From an uncultured Ruaniaceae bacterium (GTDB taxonomy: Bacteria; Actinomycetota; Actinomycetes; Actinomycetales; Beutenbergiaceae), in the NCBI GenBank assembly GCA_938004115.1, contig CALKWS010000127.1:1-13669 (forward strand): a stretch of 13,669 nucleotides of DNA, given 5' to 3'. Positions 1-7,230 of the stretch are shown one piece after another. The position numbers and the translations under genes were made by a program. The first letter of the stretch is position 1. The number at the start of each line of letters is the position of its first letter. The notes below the pieces were generated by a model. The model searched no databases. It worked only from the letters and a program-made list of their open reading frames with translations, and was not told where the DNA came from.

Positions 1-17
1 ACGTCGGTACCCGTCGG

Positions 18-23
18 TAGGGT
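18..23 (+). promoter_or_regulatory. Putative -10 element of a leaderless radA transcript
   Basis: The hexamer TAGGGT fits the actinobacterial TANNNT -10 pattern and ends 7 nt before the ATG at 31, so transcription would begin at or next to the start codon. No Shine-Dalgarno sequence precedes the ATG, which agrees with leaderless expression. The -35 region would fall at the window edge and cannot be judged. Confidence 0.45.
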
Positions 24-30
24 GCCCAGC

Positions 31-1422
31 ATGGCAGCAGCCCCGAAGCAGGCGTACCAGTGCAGCGAGTGTGGTTGGACCGCGTTGAAGTGGGTCGGGC
101 GGTGCGGGCAGTGCCAGGAGTGGGGCACCGTCACCGAGAGCACTCCGGGAGCCCACCAGGCCGGCCCGCGCACCACCGCCACCAGCGTGCGCACCCCGGC
201 CACCCCGATCGGTGAGGTCGACGCCGAGCGGGCCCGGTTCCAACCCACCGGGGTCAGCGAGTTCGACCGGGTGCTGGGCGGCGGTTTCGTACCCGGTGCA
301 GTGGTCCTGCTCGCCGGCGAGCCCGGGGTGGGCAAGTCGACCCTGGTTCTGGATGCCGCCGCGCACACCGCGGCCGAGGGGCGCACGGTGCTGTACATCA
401 CCGGTGAGGAGTCGGCCAGCCAGGTCCGCTTGCGCGCCGAGCGGATCGGTGCGCTCCAACCGTCCCTGCTGCTGGCCGCCGAGACGGACCTGGGTGCGGT
501 GCTGGCCCAGATCGAGCAGGTGCGGCCGGATCTGCTGATCGTCGACTCCGTCCAGACCATCGCCTCGGCCCAGGTGGATTCGACGTCCGGTTCGGTCACC
601 CAGGTGCGGGAGGTTGCCGCGTCCCTGATCGCGGTGGCCAAGCGGACGGATCTGCCGGTGGTGCTGGTGGGGCACGTCACCAAGGACGGGTCGATCGCCG
701 GGCCCCGGGTGCTGGAGCACCTGGTGGATGTGGTGTGCCAGTTCGAAGGGGACAAACACGCCCAACTACGCCTGGTACGGGCCCTGAAGAACCGGTTCGG
801 GACCACCGATGAAGTGGGGTGCTTCACCCTCACCGAGTCCGGCATCCACTCCCTGCCCGACCCCAGCGGCCTGTTCCTGTCCGGTGCCCGCCACCCCGTG
901 TCGGGCACCTGCGTGACCATCACCCTGGACGGGCGCCGTCCGATGCCCATCGAGGTGCAGGCGCTGGTGGCACCCACGCCGAACCCGCACGCACGGCGGA
1001 CCACCTCCGGGGTGGACTCGGCGCGGCTGGCGATGACCCTCGCGGTGCTGCAGGCCCGGTATGGCATCACCACCACGAGCAGCGACGTGTACGTGTCCAC
1101 CGTCGGCGGTTCCCGCGCGGTGGAACCGGCCACCGATCTGGCGGTGGCCCTGGCCGTGGCCAGTGCCCGCGCCGATCTTCCGACCACCGCCGGGATGGTC
1201 GCCGTCGGAGAGGTGGGGCTGGCGGGGGAACTACGCACCGCGACCGGCACCGAACGCCGGCTGAACGAGGCCCGTCGACTAGGTTTCCATACCGCGATCG
1301 TCCCCCGCCCGCGGCCCGGCGCGGAACCGGTGCAGGCACCCGCGGGTATGCAGATCCTGCAGGCCGAGCATCTGGGGCAGGCGCTCGAATTCGCCCAACC
1401 CCGCCCCCGGCCGGTGCGCTGA
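31..1422 (+). CDS. radA: DNA repair protein RadA (RecA-like branch-migration ATPase)
   Basis: RadA (Sms) is a cytoplasmic ATP-dependent DNA motor that promotes branch migration of recombination intermediates. The 463-residue product has the full family layout. An N-terminal C4 zinc finger uses Cys11, Cys14, Cys25 and Cys28. A RecA-like core carries the Walker A motif GEPGVGKS (96-103) and the Walker B segment LLIVDS (168-173). The RadA signature KNRFG is at 253-257. A C-terminal Lon-protease-like domain runs from about 285 to 450 and serves as a structural and DNA-binding scaffold in this family. A GTG at 22 would add three residues (MPS), but ATG 31 is preferred because a -10 element lies just upstream. 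disA follows 99 nt downstream, the usual pairing. The length is normal and nothing looks broken. Confidence 0.97.
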   Translation: MAAAPKQAYQCSECGWTALKWVGRCGQCQEWGTVTESTPGAHQAGPRTTATSVRTPATPIGEVDAERARFQPTGVSEFDRVLGGGFVPGAVVLLAGEPGVGKSTLVLDAAAHTAAEGRTVLYITGEESASQVRLRAERIGALQPSLLLAAETDLGAVLAQIEQVRPDLLIVDSVQTIASAQVDSTSGSVTQVREVAASLIAVAKRTDLPVVLVGHVTKDGSIAGPRVLEHLVDVVCQFEGDKHAQLRLVRALKNRFGTTDEVGCFTLTESGIHSLPDPSGLFLSGARHPVSGTCVTITLDGRRPMPIEVQALVAPTPNPHARRTTSGVDSARLAMTLAVLQARYGITTTSSDVYVSTVGGSRAVEPATDLAVALAVASARADLPTTAGMVAVGEVGLAGELRTATGTERRLNEARRLGFHTAIVPRPRPGAEPVQAPAGMQILQAEHLGQALEFAQPRPRPVR

Positions 1423-1428
1423 AGGCCC

Positions 1429-1434
1429 TAGACT
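1429..1434 (+). promoter_or_regulatory. Putative -10 element upstream of disA
   Basis: TAGACT lies just after the radA stop codon and matches the common actinobacterial -10 form. Transcription from it would begin near 1441 and give disA a leader of about 80 nt. No convincing -35 hexamer is seen 16-18 nt upstream. disA may therefore be transcribed both from here and by read-through from radA. Confidence 0.35.
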
Positions 1435-1444
1435 GAGCACCATC

Positions 1445-1462
1445 GCCCGGGACGGACCGGGC
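1445..1462 (+). other. Short GC hairpin in the radA-disA intergenic leader
   Basis: GCCCGG (1445-1450) and CCGGGC (1457-1462) form a perfect 6-bp stem around a 6-nt loop. No T tract follows. It could be a weak terminator after radA or a structure in the disA leader. A stem this short can arise by chance in GC-rich DNA. Confidence 0.3.
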
Positions 1463-1521
1463 AGCGGGGGTAGGCCGTCTCGGGCAGGCGAGGCGGAAGA
1501 GGCGATCAGCGGAGGTTCGAG

Positions 1522-2601
1522 GTGACCAGCACGGCACTGCCCGCCCTGATGCGTGAGACGCTCCGCGCCGTGGCGCCGGGCACGGAACTACGCGACGGGC
1601 TGGAACGGGTGCTCCGGGGACGCACCGGTGCGCTCATCGTGCTCGGGTACGACGACGTCGTGGCCAGCATGTGCTCCGGCGGCTTCGAACTGGATGTGGA
1701 GTTCTCCTCCACCCGGTTGCGCGAGCTGGCGAAGATGGACGGGGCGATCGTGGTGGACCGGGACGCCAGACGCATCCTGCGCGCCGCGGTGCAGCTCCTG
1801 CCCGACGCCTCCATCCAGACCACCGAGTCGGGTACCCGGCACCGGACGGCCGAACGGGCTGCGAAACAGACCGGCTTCCCGGTGATCTCGGTGTCCCAGT
1901 CGATGCACATCGTGGCGGTCTACGTGGCCGACCAGCGCTACGTGCTGGAGGACTCCGACGTCATCCTCTCCCGGGCGAACCAGGCCCTGGCCACGTTGGA
2001 GCGGTACAAGTCCCGGCTCGATGAGGTGTCCGGCACCCTGTCGGCGTTGGAGATCGAGGACCTGGTCACGGTGCGGGACGTCGCTGCGGTGGTGCAGCGC
2101 TTGGAGATGGTCCGTCGGATCTCCGCGGAGATCTCCGACTACGTGGTGGAACTGGGCACCAACGGCCGGTTGCTCGCGCTGCAGTTCGACGAACTGATCT
2201 CCGGGGTGGGCCCGGATCTGGAGCTGGTGGTGCGCGACTACCTCGACGAACGCACCGGCCGGGAACTGGAGCGGGTGCTGGCGGACCTGACCACCCTGAA
2301 CGCCTCCGAACTCATCGACCTCACCGAGATCTCCCGGGTGCTCGGTCTTGGTGGGCCGCGCGGGGAGTCCCTCGATTCGGCGATCGCGCCCCGCGGCTAC
2401 CGGATGCTCACCCGCGTGCCCAGACTGCCGCACTCGACGATCGAGAGCCTGGTGGGCCACTTCGGCTCGCTGCAGAAGATGCTCTCCGCCACCATCGATG
2501 ATCTCGAGGTGGTCGAGGGAGTCGGCTCCGAACGCGCCCGGACGGTCCGTGAGGGGTTGTCCCGGCAGGCCGAGTCCTCCCTGCTGGAGCGGTTCGTCTG
2601 A
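1522..2601 (+). CDS. disA: DNA integrity scanning protein DisA, diadenylate cyclase
   Basis: DisA condenses two ATP into the second messenger cyclic di-AMP and also scans DNA; in characterised homologues, binding of branched DNA inhibits the cyclase. The 359-residue product has the expected three parts. The N-terminal DAC domain (about 10-150) carries the catalytic DGA triplet at 73-75 and the RHR motif at 106-108, both intact. A helical spine spans about 155-285. The C-terminal helix-hairpin-helix DNA-binding domain is at about 295-350, with the VEGVGSERA hairpin near 331-339. The GTG start is supported by GGAGG at 1511-1515, 6 nt upstream. It lies directly after radA, whose product is known to act with DisA in Bacillus. 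A hypothetical gene on the other strand converges only 10 nt after the stop codon. Confidence 0.97.
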   Translation: MTSTALPALMRETLRAVAPGTELRDGLERVLRGRTGALIVLGYDDVVASMCSGGFELDVEFSSTRLRELAKMDGAIVVDRDARRILRAAVQLLPDASIQTTESGTRHRTAERAAKQTGFPVISVSQSMHIVAVYVADQRYVLEDSDVILSRANQALATLERYKSRLDEVSGTLSALEIEDLVTVRDVAAVVQRLEMVRRISAEISDYVVELGTNGRLLALQFDELISGVGPDLELVVRDYLDERTGRELERVLADLTTLNASELIDLTEISRVLGLGGPRGESLDSAIAPRGYRMLTRVPRLPHSTIESLVGHFGSLQKMLSATIDDLEVVEGVGSERARTVREGLSRQAESSLLERFV

Positions 2602-2611
2602 CCCTGCGGGC

Positions 2612-3526
2612 TCACCGCAACTCGATCACCGCTTGGGCGTGCGCCGGGCTTCCGGTGGCAGTCAACTCCACCGCGAGGCGGTAGGTGCCCTCGCCGGCCG
2701 TCCCGCCACCGCAACGCTCACCGGGCCAGGTGATGGAGTGGACCGCGTCCGCGCCGATGTCCAACAGCAAGCGCCGCTCGCCCGCACCGCGCGGGCAGTC
2801 CTCGCTCTGCCAGATCTCATCGGCGCCGGAGGTGATGGTCACCATCATCTCCTCGTGCCCCATGTCCACCAGGCAGGGCACCGCACCGGTGTTGGTCACC
2901 GCCACCCGGATCGGCACGGGTGCCCCGCCATCATGGGTACGTCCGTCGGTGTCGATCGTCAGGTCCAGGGCCTCCCCGTGACACTGGACGGGATTGGCAA
3001 GCGCGTGGGCATCGGGCTCCTCGTCCTGGTCCGCCGGGGTCGGGGGAACCGACACTCCCGGCTCACCCGCGTCCGGCTCGCCCGCCCCTGGCCCGGCCGC
3101 GTCCGTGTCCTGCCCATCGGGCTGGTTCACGCCCTCCGCGTCCGGCGCGCCGTCACCGCCGGCGTCCTCCTGCGCCGCCGGGCTCGCCTCCGCACCAGCC
3201 GAGTCCCCGCCCTGCCGGTAGGAGGCCACCGCGTCCCTGCCCACCGTGAACCAGAGCACGGCGGCTGCGATCAACCCGAGAACCGCCAGCAGCACGTAGA
3301 ACCGCCACCGGTTGGGATTGCGCCTCTTCCGCGGCCGGGGCCCAGTGGGTTTGCGCTGCCCGGTGGGTTTGCGCTGCCCGGTGCGCGGCTGCTGCCCGGC
3401 GGGTCGCCGACCGGCGCGGTCGGTCCCCTGCGCGCGGGTGGCGGTGGGCCGGGCGGCCCCGGCGCCCCGGGGACGGGGAGATCCACCGCTGCGCTTGCGG
3501 GACGCCGAGGGAGTTGTGCGAGCCAT
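2612..3526 (-). CDS. Membrane-anchored protein with acidic linker and four-cysteine extracytoplasmic domain, function unknown
   Basis: The 304-residue product is modular. Residues 1-72 are very basic and rich in Arg, Pro, Gly and Thr, with a duplicated QRKPTG motif at 51-62. One membrane segment lies at about 74-95. A low-complexity acidic linker rich in Ala, Gly, Asp, Glu and Pro covers about 105-172. A compact domain at about 178-304 contains Cys182, Cys218, Cys244 and Cys272, enough for two disulfides, and looks like an all-beta immunoglobulin-type fold. The positive-inside rule puts the N terminus in the cytoplasm and the cysteine domain outside. The domain faintly recalls the DUF4232 or BsuPI-type beta domains of actinobacteria, but I cannot assign it. 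It converges on disA with a 10-nt gap. An ATG start with a nearby -10 element suggests a near-leaderless mRNA. Confidence 0.8.
   Translation of the reverse strand: MARTTPSASRKRSGGSPRPRGAGAARPTATRAQGTDRAGRRPAGQQPRTGQRKPTGQRKPTGPRPRKRRNPNRWRFYVLLAVLGLIAAAVLWFTVGRDAVASYRQGGDSAGAEASPAAQEDAGGDGAPDAEGVNQPDGQDTDAAGPGAGEPDAGEPGVSVPPTPADQDEEPDAHALANPVQCHGEALDLTIDTDGRTHDGGAPVPIRVAVTNTGAVPCLVDMGHEEMMVTITSGADEIWQSEDCPRGAGERRLLLDIGADAVHSITWPGERCGGGTAGEGTYRLAVELTATGSPAHAQAVIELR
3345..3380. repeat. Perfect 18-bp tandem duplication inside a coding region
   Basis: The unit GTGGGTTTGCGCTGCCCG occurs twice with no gap (3345-3362 and 3363-3380). It is in frame and encodes the repeated QRKPTG of the basic N-terminal tail of the minus-strand gene at 2612-3526. 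The identity suggests a recent slippage duplication in a region that tolerates length change. Confidence 0.85.
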
Positions 3527-3534
3527 CGGCGCTC

Positions 3535-3540
3535 ATGTTA
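3535..3540 (-). promoter_or_regulatory. Putative -10 element of the 2612-3526 gene
   Basis: Read on the minus strand, TAACAT ends 8 nt before the ATG at 3526. Transcription would begin within one or two bases of the start codon. No Shine-Dalgarno sequence or clear -35 is visible. Confidence 0.35.
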
Positions 3541-3609
3541 GGCCGCGACCTGCGTGCCAGGTGGCAGCCGCCCCGGCGTGGGGCTGCACGGGCCCGCACC
3601 CCGCGCTGG

Positions 3610-4044
3610 TCAGGTCAGCGCACTCCAGACGATCACCAGCAGCACCACGATCAGGATCAGCGCCACCAGCACTCCGGCGCCACCGCGCCGGCGTCGACGA
3701 TACCCGGGGCGGTAATAGCCCCCGCCGTAGTGGCCACCGTCGTAGTGGTGCCGGCGGCCGTAGCCCCGGCGACGCGGGGTACGTGAGGTCCGGGCGCTGG
3801 CGGAGACGGTACGTCCGGAGGAGAAGGATCCCCCCGACCTGCTACGGGTCGTGCCCCCGCTGGCCGTGCGGCCGCCGAAGGATCCCGAACTGGTCCGGCG
3901 GGCAGGGGTGGAACGCCCGCTGCGCGCCGGGCGTGAGGGCCTGGATGCCCGCGAACGAGCCGGACGCGACGGCCGGGACCGCCCCCTGGAGCGGCCGGCA
4001 GAACTCCGGCCGCCCAAACTCTTACCTCTACTAGACCTAGCCAT
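3610..4044 (-). CDS. Small Ser/Arg-rich tail-anchored membrane protein, function unknown
   Basis: The 144-residue product is dominated by Ser, Arg, Gly, Pro and Thr over residues 1-95 and has an internal repeat, SRPSRPARS at 23-31 and again at 34-42. A Gly/Tyr/His-rich stretch with HHYDGGHYGGGYYRPGY follows at 99-115, then RRRRR, and finally one hydrophobic segment at about 122-142 that ends two residues before the stop. This predicts a tail-anchored protein with a long, highly basic disordered cytoplasmic region that could bind nucleic acid or acidic lipid. The first codons are unlike the neighbourhood (AGG, TCT, AGT, AGA, AGT), which may reduce mRNA structure at the start. An ATG at 4053 would add MLG; longer in-frame extension would run into the divergent mutY gene. 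No Shine-Dalgarno sequence is seen for either start. I do not recognise a family. Confidence 0.65.
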   Translation of the reverse strand: MARSSRGKSLGGRSSAGRSRGRSRPSRPARSRASRPSRPARSGRSTPARRTSSGSFGGRTASGGTTRSRSGGSFSSGRTVSASARTSRTPRRRGYGRRHHYDGGHYGGGYYRPGYRRRRRGGAGVLVALILIVVLLVIVWSALT

Positions 4045-4054
4045 ACCAAGCATC

Positions 4055-4081
4055 TTGACATAGCCGCAGGCGTGCGACGAT
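4055..4081 (+). promoter_or_regulatory. Putative leaderless promoter of mutY
   Basis: A perfect -35 TTGACA (4055-4060) is followed after 15 nt by GACGAT (4076-4081), a fair -10 match. The -10 ends 6 nt before the ATG at 4088, so the transcript would begin at the start codon. The spacer is shorter than the usual 17 nt. The -35 lies in the narrow gap shared with the divergent small membrane protein gene. Confidence 0.45.
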
Positions 4082-4087
4082 GGGCAC

Positions 4088-5095
4088 ATGGACCCATCCC
4101 GGCTGCACGAGGCCGTGGCTACCTGGTTCAACCGGCACGGCCGGGCGTTGCCCTGGCGGGACCCGTCCGTAGGGGCGTGGGGCGTGCTCGTCAGCGAAGT
4201 GATGTTGCAGCAGACACCGGTCGCCCGGGTGCTGCCCGTGTGGCGGGAATGGATGGCGCGATGGCCCGCGCCGGCGGATCTGGCCGGGGCGTCCACCGCC
4301 GAGGTGCTGCGCACCTGGGGACGGTTGGGCTACCCGCGCCGGGCGCTGCGGCTCCAGCAGGCCGCGGGGGTGATCGCCACCGAGCACGACGGCGTGGTCC
4401 CGGGCACCGAGGAGGAGTTGCGCCGGCTACCGGGTGTGGGTGAGTACACCGCGGCGGCGGTGGTGGCGTTCGCGTACCGCGGCCGTGCGGTGGTGCTGGA
4501 CACCAACGTGCGCCGGGTGCTGGCGCGGCTGGTGGGCGGGGAGGCGTTACCGGCGCCGTCGTTGACGATGGCCGAGCGCGCCCGGGCCGTGGCGGTGCTG
4601 CCGGATGCCGCAGCGGAGTCGGCCCGGTGGAACGCCGCGGTGATGGAGCTCGGGGCGCTGGTGTGCACCGCCCGGGCACCGGCCTGCACGGGATGTCCGG
4701 TCGCGGACCAGTGCGCCTGGCTGGCTGCGGGCAGGCCGGCGGACCGGCATGCCCACCGCCGTCGCCGTCAGCCCTGGGAGGGTACGGATCGGCAGGCTCG
4801 CGGCAGCTTGATGGCCGCGCTGCGCAACTCGCGGGCACCCGTGCCGGCCGAGGACCTTGCCCGCGCATGGCCCCACGCCGAGCAGCGCCGTCGTGCGTTA
4901 CGGACGCTGGTGGCCGACGGATTGGCCGAGCACTCCCCGGCCGGTTACCACCTTCCCGGCTTTACCCAGCGGCGGGATGGTGCCCAGCCGCGTGACGGTG
5001 CCCAGGGGCGGGATGCCGGTGGGGCCTTGGGCCCATCCCGGGACCCAGCAGCCTCGGCGGGAGGTGGCGCAGTAGGCTCGCGGTGTGAGCAGTAG
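4088..5095 (+). CDS. mutY: A/G-specific adenine glycosylase MutY
   Basis: MutY removes adenine mispaired with 8-oxoguanine, which starts base excision repair and prevents G:C to T:A changes. The 335-residue product has the catalytic helix VSEVMLQQT with Glu37, the helix-hairpin-helix LPGVGEYTA (114-122), and the catalytic Asp138 in VLDTNV. A complete [4Fe-4S] cluster motif C-X6-C-X2-C-X5-C uses Cys193, Cys200, Cys203 and Cys209. A short C-terminal domain follows (about 235-291), with no NUDIX-like oxoG-recognition domain, as in other short actinobacterial MutY proteins. Residues from about 292 to the end form a low-complexity tail with repeated RDGAQ and many Gly and Ala. The last codons overlap the next gene by 11 nt. 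There is no Shine-Dalgarno sequence; a promoter placed for leaderless transcription precedes the ATG. Confidence 0.96.
   Translation: MDPSRLHEAVATWFNRHGRALPWRDPSVGAWGVLVSEVMLQQTPVARVLPVWREWMARWPAPADLAGASTAEVLRTWGRLGYPRRALRLQQAAGVIATEHDGVVPGTEEELRRLPGVGEYTAAAVVAFAYRGRAVVLDTNVRRVLARLVGGEALPAPSLTMAERARAVAVLPDAAAESARWNAAVMELGALVCTARAPACTGCPVADQCAWLAAGRPADRHAHRRRRQPWEGTDRQARGSLMAALRNSRAPVPAEDLARAWPHAEQRRRALRTLVADGLAEHSPAGYHLPGFTQRRDGAQPRDGAQGRDAGGALGPSRDPAASAGGGAVGSRCEQ
5073..5078 (+). promoter_or_regulatory. Putative -10 element of a leaderless transcript, inside the mutY 3' end
   Basis: TAGGCT fits TANNNT and ends exactly 6 nt before the GTG at 5085, the spacing expected if the first transcribed base is the G of the start codon. 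No clear -35 is visible. GGGAGG at 5060-5065 is about 20 nt from the GTG, too far to be an ordinary ribosome binding site. Confidence 0.4.
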
Positions 5096-5636
5096 CCCGA
5101 CGACGCCCGAGGGTCCCGGCGAGGTCATGCCGGCCGACGTCGTGGTCGCCCGGGCTATCAAGGCACACACCCGCGCGCTGCTGGTGATCCTGGCTGCTCC
5201 CCTGGTGCTGGCCGGGCTTGGGGCGGCGGCGTTGAGCCTGGCCGGTCCGTACGGTTCGGACCCGCCGGCCATCGCAGGGGTAACCATGATCGCCCAGGGG
5301 CAGGTGCTCGGCCTGATCGCCGCCGGCCTGGTGGGCAAGGGGCTGGCGGATCTACTGCGCCGCTCCGGCACCCCGGGCAGCACCGATGCCCGCCGACTCG
5401 CCGCCAGCGGGGCCGCCGGCCGGGTGCTCAGCCGCACGATGAGCCAGCTGGCCACGATGGTGAAGGTGATCCTGGTGGCGGCCGTGGTGGGCATCGTGGT
5501 GTGGGCGGCGATCGACCTGTCCGCCCTGGCCGGAGCGGTGGTGGGGGCGGTGCTGGTGGCCCAGGTCGCGGTGGTGGTAGCGCTGGCCCGGGTCGGGGTG
5601 CTGCACCGGACGGCCAGGAGCCTGCCGGGCCCGTGA
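5085..5636 (+). CDS. Four-helix integral membrane protein, function unknown
   Basis: The 183-residue product has four predicted membrane segments at about 31-54, 64-86, 124-144 and 148-171, joined by a basic cytoplasmic loop (about 88-120) with LRRSGTPGSTDARR. No catalytic motif or recognised domain is visible, and the fold looks like two helical hairpins. The GTG start overlaps the end of mutY by 11 nt in a different frame, so the gene may be read from the mutY mRNA as well as from its own -10 at 5073-5078. The mutY overlap suggests co-transcription but not a shared function. The start is supported by the promoter spacing and not by a ribosome binding site. Confidence 0.8.
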   Translation: MSSSPTTPEGPGEVMPADVVVARAIKAHTRALLVILAAPLVLAGLGAAALSLAGPYGSDPPAIAGVTMIAQGQVLGLIAAGLVGKGLADLLRRSGTPGSTDARRLAASGAAGRVLSRTMSQLATMVKVILVAAVVGIVVWAAIDLSALAGAVVGAVLVAQVAVVVALARVGVLHRTARSLPGP

Positions 5637-5659
5637 CATGCGGCAAAGCATCGTCTGCG

Positions 5660-5687
5660 GCCCCGCGCCTCGCGGATCGTGCGGGGC
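5660..5687. terminator. Probable bidirectional terminator hairpin between convergent genes
   Basis: GCCCCGC (5660-5666) pairs perfectly with GCGGGGC (5681-5687) around a 14-nt loop. It lies in the 78-nt gap between the stop codons of the convergent genes ending at 5636 and 5715. No T tract follows on either side, which is common in GC-rich actinobacteria. Confidence 0.6.
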
Positions 5688-5714
5688 GGTAGCCGGTGCC
5701 TGTTCCCGAGCGGC

Positions 5715-6221
5715 CTAGAGGTGACGCAGCATCCGGGTGTTGCCCAGGGTGTTCGGTTTGACCCGCGCCAGGTCCAGGAACTCCGCCACCCCGTCGTCGC
5801 GGGACCGCAGGATCTCGGCGTACACCTCCGGATCGACCACCGGGCCGGGGACCGGCTCGAATCCGTGCTGGCCGAAGAAGTCCACCTCGAACGTCAGGCA
5901 GAAGACCCGTGTCAGCCCCAGTTCCCGGGCCCGGTCGAGCAACCGTTCCAGCAGCTGGTGCCCAACCCCGGTGTTCAACCAGTCCTCGCTGACCGCCAGC
6001 GTGCGAACCTCACCGAGGTCCTCCCACATCACGTGCAACGCCCCGCAGCCCACCAGTTCGGCGCCGCTCTCCGCGACGAAGAACTCCTGGACCGACTCGT
6101 AGTAGTCCACCAGGTCCTTGCCGAGCAGGATCCGGCGCTGCGCATAGGGCTCCACCAGGCGCTTGATGCCACGAACGTCAGCCGGGAGTGCAGGGCGGAT
6201 GGTGATGTCTGCGTGGGTCAC
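5715..6221 (-). CDS. argA: N-acetylglutamate synthase, short GNAT type (Rv2747-like ArgA)
   Basis: This enzyme transfers acetyl from acetyl-CoA to the amino group of glutamate, the first step of arginine synthesis; the mycobacterial homologue also accepts glutamine. The 168-residue product is a single GNAT domain of the compact actinobacterial class, without the amino-acid-kinase domain of classical ArgA. Visible marks are the N-terminal IRPALPADVRGIKRLVEPYA, the central VGCGALHVMWEDLGEVRTLAV (57-77), the acetyl-CoA loop around NTGVG (83-87), FCLTFEVDFFGQHGF (107-121), and the C-terminal segment VAEFLDLARVKPNTLGNTRML, which closely matches what I recall of Rv2747. The GTG start lies 4 nt after the stop of the SorC-type regulator, so the two are very likely one transcript. 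No Shine-Dalgarno sequence is evident; a CACAGT sequence 6 nt upstream might allow separate leaderless transcription. Confidence 0.88.
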   Translation of the reverse strand: MTHADITIRPALPADVRGIKRLVEPYAQRRILLGKDLVDYYESVQEFFVAESGAELVGCGALHVMWEDLGEVRTLAVSEDWLNTGVGHQLLERLLDRARELGLTRVFCLTFEVDFFGQHGFEPVPGPVVDPEVYAEILRSRDDGVAEFLDLARVKPNTLGNTRMLRHL

Positions 6222-6225
6222 GGCA

Positions 6226-7230
6226 CTACTGTGCCCGCTCCCGTCGCCCCCGCGCGACCGGCTTGCCGTCGGCGGCGAGCCGGGCGTTGTGATGGCTCAG
6301 CAAGCGCGCGGCCGTGGTCTCGTCGATGATCAGATCGGTCATCACCCTGGCCCGCAGCGCCCCGAGCACGGCCGGGACCTTACGCTCCCCCGCCACCACG
6401 CACACCCGCCGCGGCACTGACTGCAGCTCCTGCGGGGTTGGACCGGAGGCGCGGTCGTTCAGGTCGATGTCCCGGTAACTACCGTCCTCGCGGAGGAACA
6501 CCGTGCACACATCGCCCACCACACCGCGGTTGCGCAACCCCGCCAGTTCCGAGGCGGTGAGGTATCCGGCGGTGTAGACGTGCGAGGGTACTTGCGCGGT
6601 CAGCGAGCCCACGCTGAACAGCGCGAGGTCCATCCGGCGTTGCACGTCCAGCACCCGGCGCACACTGCGTTCCCGCCACATCGCCTGCTTGGTCTCGGCG
6701 TAGTCGAAGAACGCCGGCACCGGGAAGTGGTGGGCGGTCGCGTTGAACGCGTTCGCCACGGTGCTGGTCAGATCGGCGCCGTAGGCGATCCCGCTGGCCG
6801 TGGTGTTGGCGGAGCCGTTCAGTTGCACCACCGCACTGCCCTGCGTACGGCTGGGCACCAGGTGCCGGGAGATCGCCGACAACGTCGTTCCCCAGGCGAC
6901 CCCCAAGGTCATGTCGGAGGAGAACCACTCCGAGATCAGCCGGGCGGCGACCATGGCCACCTGGTCCAGCCGGTGCAGATCGGTGGTGTTCTCCCGCACC
7001 GGGACCACGTGCGCCTTGATCCCGAATGCGGTGCCCAGCCGGTTGCTCAGCGCCGCCCCGGCACGGCTGGGTTCGTGCACGCTGATCCGCACCATGCCTG
7101 CTTCCCGGGCCGACTTGATCAACCGGGAGACCGTGGAGCGTGAGACACCCAGGTTCCGCGCCACCACGTCCATCGTCTCGTCCTGCAGGTAGTACATCGT
7201 GGCCGCTCGGAACGCGTCGTCCTCACGCAC
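6226..7230 (-). CDS. SorC-family sugar-binding transcriptional regulator
   Basis: SorC proteins pair a helix-turn-helix with a large effector domain that senses phosphorylated sugars or polyols. The 334-residue product has the DNA-binding region at about 12-48 (YYLQDETMDVVARNLGVSRS, then TVSRLIKSAREAGMVRI). The effector domain covers about 60-315 and has hallmarks such as LGVAWGTTLSAI (109-120), VVQLNGS (134-140), LFSVGSL (204-210) and VVGDVC (237-242). The GTG at 7230 is chosen because GGAGGAGG at 7239-7246 sits 8 nt upstream; in-frame ATGs at 7260 and 7281 are possible but lack such a site. It is divergent from glpK, so a role in glycerol or glycerol-3-phosphate control is likely but inferred from position. 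argA follows 4 nt downstream. Confidence 0.88.
   Translation of the reverse strand: MREDDAFRAATMYYLQDETMDVVARNLGVSRSTVSRLIKSAREAGMVRISVHEPSRAGAALSNRLGTAFGIKAHVVPVRENTTDLHRLDQVAMVAARLISEWFSSDMTLGVAWGTTLSAISRHLVPSRTQGSAVVQLNGSANTTASGIAYGADLTSTVANAFNATAHHFPVPAFFDYAETKQAMWRERSVRRVLDVQRRMDLALFSVGSLTAQVPSHVYTAGYLTASELAGLRNRGVVGDVCTVFLREDGSYRDIDLNDRASGPTPQELQSVPRRVCVVAGERKVPAVLGALRARVMTDLIIDETTAARLLSHHNARLAADGKPVARGRRERAQ

Noticed and set aside
1588..2460. 290-residue minus-strand open frame inside disA
   Set aside because: His/Gln/Gly-rich antisense shadow of a gene whose full set of motifs is on the plus strand.
2348..3541. 397-residue plus-strand open frame
   Set aside because: It starts inside disA and continues antisense to the 2612-3526 gene; the composition is Arg/Gly/Pro-rich shadow sequence with no domain.
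3570..3584. GCCCC/GGGGC hairpin between the two minus-strand membrane protein genes
   Set aside because: Only a 5-bp stem in GC-rich DNA with no T tract; not enough to call a terminator.
4045..4314. N-terminal extension of the Ser/Arg-rich protein to 4314
   Set aside because: The added residues lie antisense to the mutY 5' end and lack the composition of the real protein.
4970..5030. Repeats encoding RDGAQ in the mutY tail as a possible regulatory array
   Set aside because: The copies are imperfect and are explained as a low-complexity protein tail; no palindromic or evenly spaced structure is present.
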